DNA from: Gemmatimonas sp.
GTDB lineage: Bacteria > Gemmatimonadota > Gemmatimonadetes > Gemmatimonadales > Gemmatimonadaceae
NCBI RefSeq assembly: GCF_031426495.1
Contig: NZ_JANPLK010000014.1
Location: 74,174-138,173, forward strand
DNA: 64,000 nucleotides
Direction: 5' to 3'
The position numbers and the translations under genes were made by a program. This document shows, in pieces, positions 35,192-43,425 of the stretch. Under the pieces are notes generated by a model that saw only the letters and a list, made by a program, of their open reading frames with translations, was not told the origin of the DNA and searched no databases. How positions within the stretch are numbered: the first letter of the stretch is position 1; each line of letters opens with the position of its first letter.

Positions 35192-35961
35192 GGACTGAAC
35201 TTGTTGGCCTCCGCGCCTGAGCGCCACGACGCGAGGGCGTCGTCGCGTCGTCCGGCGAACCAGTGGACGCGTCCCAGTTCGTACCAGCTTTGCAGCAGGT
35301 TGGGTCCGAGCTCGAGCGCCTTCCGGAAAAACGTTTCCGCATCGTCGTACATCTCGCGTTCGCGATACACCATCCCCAGATAGAGATGGGCGTAGAGCGT
35401 GGCCTTCCGGTCGAGATCGAGCCGGATCACACGCGCCAGATGCTCGATCGCCTCGCCATAGCGTCCCTGACGCAGGCAGACGTAGCCAACATTCGTGTGG
35501 GCCAGCGCATGCTCGGGATCGCGCTGGAGGACCTGCTGGAACGTGGTGCGGGCGGCATCGTACTGCTGTTGCATCATCTGCGCCCATCCCAGCAATGTCT
35601 CTGCGTCGTTACTGCCGGGTGCCAACTCCAGCGCGCGGCGCAGCGCCACCTCGGCGCCGGCGGGGTCGCCAAGCGACAGCTTGGACCAGCCTTTCTCCGC
35701 GAAGGTCGAAGCGCCTAGATGGTCGACGCGCCCCGATCCGGCGACGGTCGCGGTACGGCCATCGAGCTGTTTCCACTGCTCGACCAACTCTTTCACGCTG
35801 GCTTTGAACGCGAGCGCCGCCGTTGCAGCGGCATCGGCGTCGCGGAAGAGCGAAATGATCTCCTGCTTCACACGCTCGCGCTCATCCGGCGCGGGCTTGG
35901 CGACCAGCGCGGCATGGATGGCATCGAAACGCGCCTGCAGGTCGGAGCCGGCTAACGACAT
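35122..35961 (-). CDS. TPR-repeat protein
   Basis: A 279-residue cytoplasmic protein. The first 90 residues are helical and not recognised. From about residue 90 there are at least four tetratricopeptide repeats (for example AHTNVGYVCLRQGRYGEAIEHLARV and ETFFRKALELGPN, in parts). TPRs mediate protein-protein contacts. It lies 20 bases after the cheW gene and overlaps the MA-type peptidase start, so it is probably the distal part of the chemosensory operon. A role as adaptor for the pathway is inference only. Confidence 0.82.
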   Translation of the reverse strand: MSLAGSDLQARFDAIHAALVAKPAPDERERVKQEIISLFRDADAAATAALAFKASVKELVEQWKQLDGRTATVAGSGRVDHLGASTFAEKGWSKLSLGDPAGAEVALRRALELAPGSNDAETLLGWAQMMQQQYDAARTTFQQVLQRDPEHALAHTNVGYVCLRQGRYGEAIEHLARVIRLDLDRKATLYAHLYLGMVYREREMYDDAETFFRKALELGPNLLQSWYELGRVHWFAGRRDDALASWRSGAEANKFSPWGKRCAELLGQIEQGGAPPRAD

Positions 35962-35981
35962 GGCGCTATCATTTCAGGGAG

Positions 35982-36431
35982 TCAGCGGAGAAGACGAACA
36001 AGATCGAGCACCAGAACAGTACTACCGCCTCGCGTGAACGTGGCGATGGCACCGGTGCGCTGCGCATCGGGATGCCCCGCCGGCAGCGGCAGCACCTCAC
36101 TCGCATCGACACTGACGACGTCGTGCACCGCGTCCACCGGCAGCGCCCACCAGACGTCGTTCACGTGGGCCACGAGCACCCGTCGCAACCCGACCGCACC
36201 GCCGCCGAGCGCGAGGCCAAGCGGTGCGGCGAGATCGGCGTAGGGCAGCACGCGCCCCTCGAAGGAGACGCTGGGAACGTCGGTGGACGGACGCAGCACA
36301 CGATCGATGAGTTCGACCGGTCCGGCCAGGCGATGCTCTCCGATCGAGAAACAGACGAAGGTGGCTCGCTCCACCGTGCTGACGGCGCGGCGGCGAACAG
36401 CGAACAGCGCCGTCGACTTGAACGGGCTCAT
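35982..36431 (-). CDS. cheW: CheW-like adaptor, first copy
   Basis: CheW links receptors to the CheA kinase. The 149-residue protein has the beta-barrel sequence FVCFSIGEHRLAGPV, the middle strand VLPYADLAAPLGL and the C-terminal segment DAVHDVVSVDAS. It lies 7 bases after cheB. ATG at 36431 was chosen over a start at 36464 that would overlap cheB. It is clearly diverged from the second CheW (49088-49477), so the two copies may serve different receptors or partners. Confidence 0.85.
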   Translation of the reverse strand: MSPFKSTALFAVRRRAVSTVERATFVCFSIGEHRLAGPVELIDRVLRPSTDVPSVSFEGRVLPYADLAAPLGLALGGGAVGLRRVLVAHVNDVWWALPVDAVHDVVSVDASEVLPLPAGHPDAQRTGAIATFTRGGSTVLVLDLVRLLR

Positions 36432-36438
36432 CGTGGGC

Positions 36439-37602
36439 TCACGCGATCTTCTCCACAGTGTCAACCGCGACGCCCTGCCCCGCGACGAGGCGTTCGATGG
36501 CGTGTGGCATGTCGGCCAACGACACCACGTCGTCAGCGCCGGCCACCCGTAGCGCCGAGTCGGGCATCCCGGGGATCACGCACGATGACCGCTCCTGCAC
36601 CACCGCGAGTCCGCCGGCCTGTCGGATCGCCAAGAGGCCGTCGGCACCGTCACGCCCCATGCCCGTGAGCACCACCCCCAGACAGGCCGCGCCGTAGCAG
36701 CTCGCCGCCGACTTGAAGAGCCGGTCGGCAGCCGGCCGCACCCCCCATTCCGTCGGCTCCTGATCGAGCTGCGCCAACGGTGCGAGTGGCGTGCCACCGA
36801 CCCGCAAGTGAAAGCCTCCCGGCGCCACGTAGACATGACCGACGTGCAGCGGCTCGCCGTGCATCGCCTCATGGACCGCCAGCCGCGAAATGCCGTGCAG
36901 TCTACTGGCAAAGCTGGCGGTGAAACCCGCCGGCATGTGCTGCACGATCAACACGGCGGCTCGCTCGAAACGAGATAGCAGCGGAATGATTTGACCGAGC
37001 GCCGCCGGACCGCCGGTGGACGCGGCGATGCACACCAGGAACGACGGGGCCTGACCATGCATCGACCGCGACGTGCCGCGCGCCGGTGAGCGCAGACCGC
37101 GATCGTGCGCCGAACCGCGCAGCGCGACGTCCGGCGTGACCAGGGTCGGAGACGGCAGCGGAACGCCGAGCTGCGTCACCGCCGCGGCGGCACGTAGCGC
37201 CTCGAGCAGCTGGTCACGCACGAGTTCGAGATCGAGGCTGATCGCGCCCGACGGCTTCCGCACGAACTCCACCGCCCCGCGATCGAGCGCGCGCAGCGTG
37301 GCATCGGCGCCGCCATCGCTTCCGCCAGCACTCAGCATGACCACCGGCCGCGGCCACTCCCGCATGATCCGATCGAGACACGCCAAGCCGTCGAGGTTGG
37401 GCATGTCTACGTCGAGCGTGACCAGATCGGGATCGAGCAGTGGCATCTGACGCAGCGCGTCCAATCCGTCGCGCGCCGTGCCGACGACTTCGAACTCGCC
37501 ACTCGACGCCACGATGTCACTGACGAGCCGACGCATGAACGCGCTGTCGTCGACCACGAGTACGCGTCGGCGCACGGCGCCCGACACGCTAGAGGACGAC
37601 AT
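36439..37602 (-). CDS. cheB: Chemotaxis methylesterase/glutamine deamidase CheB
   Basis: CheB demethylates receptor glutamates and deamidates glutamines when phosphorylated. A receiver domain (about 12-130) has the phosphoacceptor D64 in VTLDVDMP. The esterase domain has the catalytic Ser in AASTGGPAALG, His in VQHMPAGFT and Asp in GMGRDGADG. At 387 residues it is a full-length two-domain CheB. It overlaps cheD by 14 bases. No cheR (the opposing methyltransferase) is in the window. Confidence 0.95.
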   Translation of the reverse strand: MSSSSVSGAVRRRVLVVDDSAFMRRLVSDIVASSGEFEVVGTARDGLDALRQMPLLDPDLVTLDVDMPNLDGLACLDRIMREWPRPVVMLSAGGSDGGADATLRALDRGAVEFVRKPSGAISLDLELVRDQLLEALRAAAAVTQLGVPLPSPTLVTPDVALRGSAHDRGLRSPARGTSRSMHGQAPSFLVCIAASTGGPAALGQIIPLLSRFERAAVLIVQHMPAGFTASFASRLHGISRLAVHEAMHGEPLHVGHVYVAPGGFHLRVGGTPLAPLAQLDQEPTEWGVRPAADRLFKSAASCYGAACLGVVLTGMGRDGADGLLAIRQAGGLAVVQERSSCVIPGMPDSALRVAGADDVVSLADMPHAIERLVAGQGVAVDTVEKIA

Positions 37603-38068
37603 CGTCGCCTCGCACGGAGCGCACGAACACGCGTCCGGTGGAGACGTCGAACGTCACCGAGCGACCGAAGTCTCCCCCGACGGCTTCGCCCAAAATGGGA
37701 ATGTCATGCGCCGCGCAGGCCGCACGCGCCGCTTGCACATTACGCGCGCCCAGACTGATGGCGCCCGGCGCCAGCAAGGCGGCGAACATGCTCGCCCCGC
37801 CGACCAGGCGCGCTTCGATGTCGCGCCTGGCGCCGAGCACGTGCATGCGGGAGAGCATCGCCGGCACCGCGGTGGACGCGGCCTTCCCGGCGCTCGGCGT
37901 GTCGGCGGTGAGCGCATGGTGCGGCAATAGGACGTGCGCCAGCGCACCGACGCGGTTCGCGCGATCGTGCAGCGCAATCGCGACACACGAGCCGAGGCCG
38001 ATCGTCACCAGCGTGATGTCCCCGGCGCCTGCGGTGAGATCGGCGATGCCGACCGTGTGCTGTGTCAT
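37589..38068 (-). CDS. cheD: Chemoreceptor glutamine deamidase CheD
   Basis: CheD deamidates receptor glutamines and pairs with CheC in a feedback loop. The 159-residue protein has the catalytic cysteine in TIGLGSCVAIALHD (C28) and histidine in GALAHVLLPHH (H45). Threonine 22 completes the expected triad. ATG at 38068 gives the usual N-terminus; ATG at 38098 is an alternative. cheC is in the same operon, consistent with a CheC/CheD system. Confidence 0.92.
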   Translation of the reverse strand: MTQHTVGIADLTAGAGDITLVTIGLGSCVAIALHDRANRVGALAHVLLPHHALTADTPSAGKAASTAVPAMLSRMHVLGARRDIEARLVGGASMFAALLAPGAISLGARNVQAARAACAAHDIPILGEAVGGDFGRSVTFDVSTGRVFVRSVRGDDVVL

Positions 38069-38102
38069 TGCCGCGAGACGCCGGTGGGGTGGCCACATAC
38101 TG

Positions 38103-39782
38103 TCATACGGCTCCCCCCACCAGCGCGTCGTCGCTGGTGGCGACGGGCGAGGACGCCGTCGGCGTCGTCGAGCGGCGCATGGCGTCGAGATTCGCCCGCA
38201 CGATCCGATTGTCCGGATCGAGAGAGAGCGCCTGTTCCCACGACCGCTGCGCCTCGAGCAAGGCGCCGCGCCGATAGTGCACGTTTCCGAGCTTGAGATA
38301 GACATCGGCCCCGTGTGACGGCATCAGCCGCACCACCCGCACGAACGACTCGAAGGCTTCGTCGTATCGCTGCGCGCGATACAGATAGTCGCCGAGGTTC
38401 TTGTGCAGATGAGCGCAGTTCGCATCCTCGAGCAGCGCGTGCTCGATCGTGCGGGCCGCCAGCTCATAGCTCCCACGCCGTTCCTGCACGACCGCAAGGT
38501 TGTTGTGCAACGCGGCCGCGTGCGGATGCAGCGCGATGCCTTCTTCCAGCACGGCCGCTGCCCGCGCACTGTCGCCACCAAGGGCCGCCGCGAGGCCGGC
38601 GACATGGAACCAGGCGGCCGACGGTTGACGGGCACCCCACGCACTGCGCGCTGCGGCAAGTGCCGACTCGGTGCTGGCCAGATCGCCCACGCGCAGGGCG
38701 ATCGTCGCCCGGGAGAGCGCGATCCGCGGGTCGGGGAGCACGACGCGCCGTGTGGCCTCGTCGAGGTATTCGGCCGCCGCCACCAGATCCCCGCGCTGTT
38801 CGCAGACGAAGGCGAGGTTATGCAGCACCGCCGCAGGGGCATCCGGCTCCTGCGACGCACGCAGAAACGTGGCGTGCGCGCCCGCCCAATCACGCCGACG
38901 CAATTGCACGAGCCCAAGATGAAATCGCGCCACGCCGTCGGCTTCCCGCAACTCGAGCACCCGGCGGAACTCCCGCTGCGCCTCGTCGAGCATGCCGGTG
39001 CGATAGAACGCGATACCGAGATTGCGGTGCTCGGCCACGCGGCTCTCCGGCGGCGGCTGACGTCGCGCGGCACTCCGGCCCACACGCTGCGCGTATCCGG
39101 CGGTGAGCAATCCGAACACGGCCTTGCCGACTTCGAACTCCCCGAGGCCAGAGCGCTCAATCACCGTGTTGAGATCCTGCGTGCCGTCGAGGAATGGGAG
39201 GAGGCGCTCCTGCGTCGCGCTCAACGGCACTTCGCGATGCGCGAGCCGCGGACCATCGAGCTCGAAGATGAGATCGAGACTCGGCACCTTCTTCGCGATC
39301 TGCGTCCACTCGTCCACGCGACGCGCGCCTTCCAGCAACAGCGAATCCGCACTGACCGACACCAGCGCCGCATCAGGCGAGTCCTCGGCCTCGGGCTCGA
39401 AGGTGAACGAGCCGAGCGACCAGCTGAATAGGTGGTACACCGCCTCTTCAACCTGCGTGCGATACTCGCCGACCAGCACTTCGCGTTCGATCAGCGCCTG
39501 CTCTAACAGCGCATGCGCGAGCTCGCGATCGTCCTGCGGCGCGCTGGCGGCCGTGACGCGTGCGAGATCATCGGGCGTGATCGCGCCGATACGCACGAGA
39601 CGATCGCCGAGACGGTCGCGACGATTCACCAGTTCGGCGTGCACGATGCGGCCGCCCGCGAAGTGGACGGTGCCGAAACTGCCTTCGCGCGCGATGCTGA
39701 GACAACCGGTCTTCTGACCGAGCGCCAGCAGCTGCAGCACGTCGGCGAGTGACGCTTCGCTCAGGTTTCCACGGATGGCCAC
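38103..39782 (-). CDS. PATAN (DUF4388) domain protein with C-terminal TPR repeats
   Basis: About 559 residues. The N-terminus (MAIRGNLSEASLADVLQLLALGQ in part) is a PATAN/DUF4388 domain, first seen in the cyanobacterial regulator PatA and common next to Mgl-type GTPases and chemosensory genes. A second, weaker winged-helix-like segment lies at about 175-240. From about 255 on it is TPR repeats. The GTG at 39782 overlaps the stop of the DnaA-like gene (TAGTG), so the two are coupled. It likely acts as a scaffold or partner protein; the precise role is unknown. Confidence 0.83.
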   Translation of the reverse strand: MAIRGNLSEASLADVLQLLALGQKTGCLSIAREGSFGTVHFAGGRIVHAELVNRRDRLGDRLVRIGAITPDDLARVTAASAPQDDRELAHALLEQALIEREVLVGEYRTQVEEAVYHLFSWSLGSFTFEPEAEDSPDAALVSVSADSLLLEGARRVDEWTQIAKKVPSLDLIFELDGPRLAHREVPLSATQERLLPFLDGTQDLNTVIERSGLGEFEVGKAVFGLLTAGYAQRVGRSAARRQPPPESRVAEHRNLGIAFYRTGMLDEAQREFRRVLELREADGVARFHLGLVQLRRRDWAGAHATFLRASQEPDAPAAVLHNLAFVCEQRGDLVAAAEYLDEATRRVVLPDPRIALSRATIALRVGDLASTESALAAARSAWGARQPSAAWFHVAGLAAALGGDSARAAAVLEEGIALHPHAAALHNNLAVVQERRGSYELAARTIEHALLEDANCAHLHKNLGDYLYRAQRYDEAFESFVRVVRLMPSHGADVYLKLGNVHYRRGALLEAQRSWEQALSLDPDNRIVRANLDAMRRSTTPTASSPVATSDDALVGGAV

Positions 39783-41521
39783 TATCGGTACTCCTCGATC
39801 ACGCGTCCGCCGAGGTCCGGCCAGTTCCACATGGTCTTCTCCCGATCCTCGAAGAAGCGGTCGAGTTCACCGGGCGCGCGCTCCACCAGCTGCTCCACGC
39901 GGTGGCGCTCGCGCGACTGCAGCGCGACCACGAGACCGCCTTCGAATCGCGATCGCAGCCGATCGGCGAGTTCCGGGAGTTCGCGCGGCGGGTACGAGCT
40001 GGTGAGCACGATCTGCGCTCCGCGCTCATACAGGTGATTGAACAGGTGGAACAGCTCCTCCTGAGTGCGCTCCTTCCCCGCCAACACCTCGACATCATCG
40101 AGAATGAACAGATCCGCGGCGCGAAATCGCAGGCGCCAGCGCTCCATGCCGCCTTCTTGCATCGCCGCGATCAGTTCATCGACGAAGGCGCTGGCTGACA
40201 GGCAGGCCACGGCGGCACGCGCGCGCATCGCATTGCCAAGCGCATGGGCCAGATGAGATTTTCCGCTGCCAGCCGGTCCGCAGATGAACAGCGGATTGTA
40301 GCGCGTGCCCGGGTGCTCGATCACCGAGTCGATCGCCTTGACGGCCAGTTGATTGGCGCTGCTGACGTCGAGGCGCTCGCGGGTGAAGACCGGCGACGGC
40401 GCGGGCAGCGGCAACGTGCTCGCCATCGCGCGCTCCACCAGCTGTTGCGCCAGTGGGATCGAGGCGACATCACGAAAGGCCGCATGTCCTCGCAGCGCCG
40501 GATCGAGGCTGCTGGCCTGTGCTTCGAGGTTGCGAAGATGTTCGATCGCCGAGGTGAAGGTGGCGAGCAAGCCGTCCACGTCGGGTGCGGTTGGCAACTG
40601 CATGGCACGTTCCAGCACGGCCACGCCGTAGCCATGGCTCTTCCAGCGCGAGATCGCTTCACCGAGTGCCACGCGCCACGGCTCCACGCGCGTTTCGACT
40701 TCCTGCAGGACATCAGCGAGGAAGCCTTCGTAATCGGTACCGTCGGGGATGATCGCTTCGATCCGCGGCGGGTGCGAGGGCGACGACGGCGTAGGCGTCG
40801 ATGCGCGCTCACCCAACACGGCGCGCACATCGGGCGGCGCGACCGGCGTTCCCTCGAGCTGCTGAAACGCCGAGAGCTTGTTTAGCGCCCCCTTCAGTTC
40901 GCGCACATTGCCAAACGCCAGACGAGCCACCTCGTTCAGCACGCCGTCAGCGAACTCCACCCCGCGCGCGCCGGCCACGTTGCGCAGGATCGCCAGACGC
41001 ATCTCGTAGTCGGGCGCACCGACATCGACCACAAGCCCGCCGATCAGTCGCGATAGCAAGCGTTGATCCACGTCGGGGATCTCCGACGGCTGCCGATCGC
41101 TGGTGAGCACCAGCTGCCGGCCCGAGCCCTGCATCATGTTGAAGAGGCGCAGCAACTCGGACTGGGTCTCGCGCTGCCCGGTAAGGAACTGCACGTCATC
41201 GAGAATAAGCAACTCGACCTGCTGATAGTGCTCAATGAACAGCTGCGCCTGTCCACTCGCGATGACGCGATGCAGATGCTCGGCCACGTCTTCACCCGAC
41301 GTGAACTCGACGCGAAGATCGGGCTTGACCGCACGCGCCTGATGCGCAAGCGCCGCCACCAAATGGGTCTTGCCAAGTCCGGAGCCACCGTACACGAACA
41401 GCGGGTTGTAGGCGCTGCCCGGTGCGTCGGCCACGGCGCGGGCGGCGGATACCGCGAGGCGGTTCGACGATCCGACCACGAACGTGTCGAAGCGATAGGT
41501 GCCATCGAGGGGGCCGCTCAT
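39782..41521 (-). CDS. Protein with two DnaA-type AAA+ ATPase modules and no DNA-binding domain
   Basis: A 579-residue protein. Module 1 has Walker A GGSGLGKTH (residues 45-53), Walker B LLILDDVQF (104-112), a box-VII-like RLLSRL and the sensor-2 helix GNVRELKGALNKL (204-216). A helical linker (about 240-375) follows. Module 2 has Walker A GPAGSGKSH (415-423), Walker B LFILDDVEVL (471-480) and RLRSRFEGGL (521-530), then ends without a clear sensor-2 helix. Domain I and the domain IV helix-turn-helix of true DnaA are both missing, so it should not bind DnaA boxes. It lies between mglA and a PATAN gene. I infer an ATPase that moves or loads partner proteins; function is unknown. Confidence 0.85.
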   Translation of the reverse strand: MSGPLDGTYRFDTFVVGSSNRLAVSAARAVADAPGSAYNPLFVYGGSGLGKTHLVAALAHQARAVKPDLRVEFTSGEDVAEHLHRVIASGQAQLFIEHYQQVELLILDDVQFLTGQRETQSELLRLFNMMQGSGRQLVLTSDRQPSEIPDVDQRLLSRLIGGLVVDVGAPDYEMRLAILRNVAGARGVEFADGVLNEVARLAFGNVRELKGALNKLSAFQQLEGTPVAPPDVRAVLGERASTPTPSSPSHPPRIEAIIPDGTDYEGFLADVLQEVETRVEPWRVALGEAISRWKSHGYGVAVLERAMQLPTAPDVDGLLATFTSAIEHLRNLEAQASSLDPALRGHAAFRDVASIPLAQQLVERAMASTLPLPAPSPVFTRERLDVSSANQLAVKAIDSVIEHPGTRYNPLFICGPAGSGKSHLAHALGNAMRARAAVACLSASAFVDELIAAMQEGGMERWRLRFRAADLFILDDVEVLAGKERTQEELFHLFNHLYERGAQIVLTSSYPPRELPELADRLRSRFEGGLVVALQSRERHRVEQLVERAPGELDRFFEDREKTMWNWPDLGGRVIEEYR

Positions 41522-41539
41522 GTGCTCCTCATGCGTTGC

Positions 41540-42250
41540 TCATGCGTCACTGCCCGCCACGCCGGTGAGGACATCGGTAGTCACGTGACCGGCGTGCAGC
41601 GCCGGCGTGAAGGCCGGCGTGCGCAGGGCGAGGGCGGCGCGATGGGCCGTTTCCGTTCCCTCGTCGGCGCCGAGGCGCTTCAGCACGCGCATACCGAGCG
41701 AGCGCAGCGTATCGAACACGCCCGGGCCGTGGAGCGCGTCGCCGGCGTACTCGGGGACGCCGCGGAAGTTCAACGCGACCGAGAGCTCGGCGACGCTCGC
41801 GGCCAGCGACGCGGGCAAGTCCTGCTTGTTGTACTGCATCACGATGGGCAGATCACGCGCATCGACACCGTGTTCCGCCAGATTCGCGTGCATGTCCTGC
41901 AGGCTTTCGAGGTTGTCGTCCCACCGGTGGCGCTGACTGTCGGCGACGAACGCGATGCCGTCGGCGCCTTGCAGCACGAGCTGGCGAATGGCGCGGTAGT
42001 ACGGCTGGCCCGGCACGGTGTACAACTGAAATCGGACGCGATAGGCACCCACGGTGCCAAGATCGACGGGGAGATAGTCGAAAAAGAGCGTGCGGTCGCG
42101 ACGGGTGGCCAGCGACGTGAGCTCACCGACCTGCGTGCCCGGCAAGGCCGAGTGCAGGTAGGTGAGATTCGTCGTCTTGCCAGACCGTCCGGGCCCGTAG
42201 TAGACCAACTTGCAGGTGATCAGCCGTGTGGCATGATCGACAATGGGCAT
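41540..42250 (-). CDS. mglA: MglA-like Ras-family small GTPase
   Basis: MglA in Myxococcus sets the leading cell pole for motility. The 236-residue protein has P loop GPGRSGKTTN (19-28), switch 2 region TVPGQPYYRAIRQ and nucleotide motif NKQDLP (near 140). It matches MglA along most of its length, with a C-terminal extension of about 40 residues not present in MglA. ATG at 42250 was chosen over an earlier start because the conserved strand TCKLVYYGPG follows at the normal distance. The usual GTPase-activating partner, mglB, is not in the window. Confidence 0.92.
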   Translation of the reverse strand: MPIVDHATRLITCKLVYYGPGRSGKTTNLTYLHSALPGTQVGELTSLATRRDRTLFFDYLPVDLGTVGAYRVRFQLYTVPGQPYYRAIRQLVLQGADGIAFVADSQRHRWDDNLESLQDMHANLAEHGVDARDLPIVMQYNKQDLPASLAASVAELSVALNFRGVPEYAGDALHGPGVFDTLRSLGMRVLKRLGADEGTETAHRAALALRTPAFTPALHAGHVTTDVLTGVAGSDA

Positions 42251-42324
42251 GCGCCCGCTCCTCTTCTCGCCGCCGGTGTCGCCGCGCCCGACGGGCACGA
42301 GGTCACCGGATGTCTCCTACGCCG

Positions 42325-43425
42325 TTACGGATGCAGCAGCGCGTGCAACCGGGCCGTCAGCGCGATCGCCTCGCGCACGCGATCTGCGTCGGCGAACGGC
42401 TCGGGCACCCGAAGGGCAGCGTGCCAGTGCGTCATCGCATCAGCGAAGTCACCGCGCCGGGCCGCTTCGTCACCGAGCCGGCACAACGAGATGGCTTCGG
42501 CGCGCGGTGCGATTCCGGCCGTCTCCCCTCGCGGCAAGGACGGCTCAGCGGCCTGCGAGGCAACCGGAGACGACGCCATCCACGGCGTGCGCCGGCGGGG
42601 GAATCCTTCAGCGGAAATGACTCCCAATTCGACCGGATCGAAGAGCGAATCCTCGTCGTGGCTCGGCGACGCATCGTCGGGCATGACCGACGAGTGCCGT
42701 GTGTGCGTGGCCGTCGGAATCCAAAGGTCGCCGGCGATCTCCCGTCCTTGGGGAGCGGGAATCGCCGCCATCGTGGGCGGCGTGGGGTTCCGTCGCGGTG
42801 CCACCGGACCATCGCGCAGTGTCAGCAGCCCTGCCCCGATCAGACCGTGGACCTGCTCCGCCACGTCCAACAGCGTACGCCCGAGCGAATCAGCGAGCAT
42901 CAGCAGATCGCGCTGCCCGTCGACGCGGGTCAGGATCTCCCACTGCGCTGGCGCCAGACGTAGCAGCGGCAACTGTTGGGGCTCGACATCCACGAAGGCC
43001 GGAACGACCCGTGAATGCGGCACGCGATCTTCGATCCGCGACCAGACCTCCGCCCGCTGAGCGGCCTCCATCAGCAGCGGCTCGATGGCGAGACGGATGG
43101 CGGCGCCGGTGGGCGCGTGGTCGTCGGCGGGTGAAAAGCGGAACGTGCCGTCGCGCCACAGCAGCAAGTCGAGCATGATCGCTTCCACGTCACGCGCTTC
43201 GTCGGCCGTGCGCGCGCGGAGCGCGCCGGATGCCTCGTGCGCGCTCCAGAGGCCCGCGTTGACCACACTGCCATGCTGACACTGCACGGCCGCGTGCCGG
43301 CCCTGCAGCGCCGCCTCGAGATGAAGCACGCCCGATTTGCGACTCAGGGCGAGCAGTTGCAGGACTTCGGCGAGGCCGAGGTCGCGAAGACGGCCGTCCA
43401 GGCTCACGGCGTGGTCATGCGACAC
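42325..43425 (-). CDS. PATAN (DUF4388) domain protein, second copy
   Basis: About 366 residues. The N-terminus (SLDGRLRDLGLAEVLQLLAL) is again a PATAN/DUF4388 domain, with a second winged-helix-like segment near 160-220. The rest is low in complexity and rich in acidic and proline residues before a short helical end. The GTG at 43425 overlaps the 893-residue TPR gene by 11 bases; a GTG at 43407 is the alternative. It sits directly upstream of mglA in transcription order. Two PATAN proteins flank the GTPase and ATPase, so they may form one complex; this is inference. Confidence 0.82.
   Translation of the reverse strand: MSHDHAVSLDGRLRDLGLAEVLQLLALSRKSGVLHLEAALQGRHAAVQCQHGSVVNAGLWSAHEASGALRARTADEARDVEAIMLDLLLWRDGTFRFSPADDHAPTGAAIRLAIEPLLMEAAQRAEVWSRIEDRVPHSRVVPAFVDVEPQQLPLLRLAPAQWEILTRVDGQRDLLMLADSLGRTLLDVAEQVHGLIGAGLLTLRDGPVAPRRNPTPPTMAAIPAPQGREIAGDLWIPTATHTRHSSVMPDDASPSHDEDSLFDPVELGVISAEGFPRRRTPWMASSPVASQAAEPSLPRGETAGIAPRAEAISLCRLGDEAARRGDFADAMTHWHAALRVPEPFADADRVREAIALTARLHALLHP

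Noticed and set aside
35192..35587. N-terminal extension of the MA-type peptidase to 35587
   Set aside because: It is antiparallel-frame shadow sequence within the TPR gene and arginine-rich.
39782..41521. A replication origin next to the DnaA-like gene
   Set aside because: The protein lacks the DNA-binding domain, no cluster of DnaA boxes was seen around it and dnaN/recF are absent.
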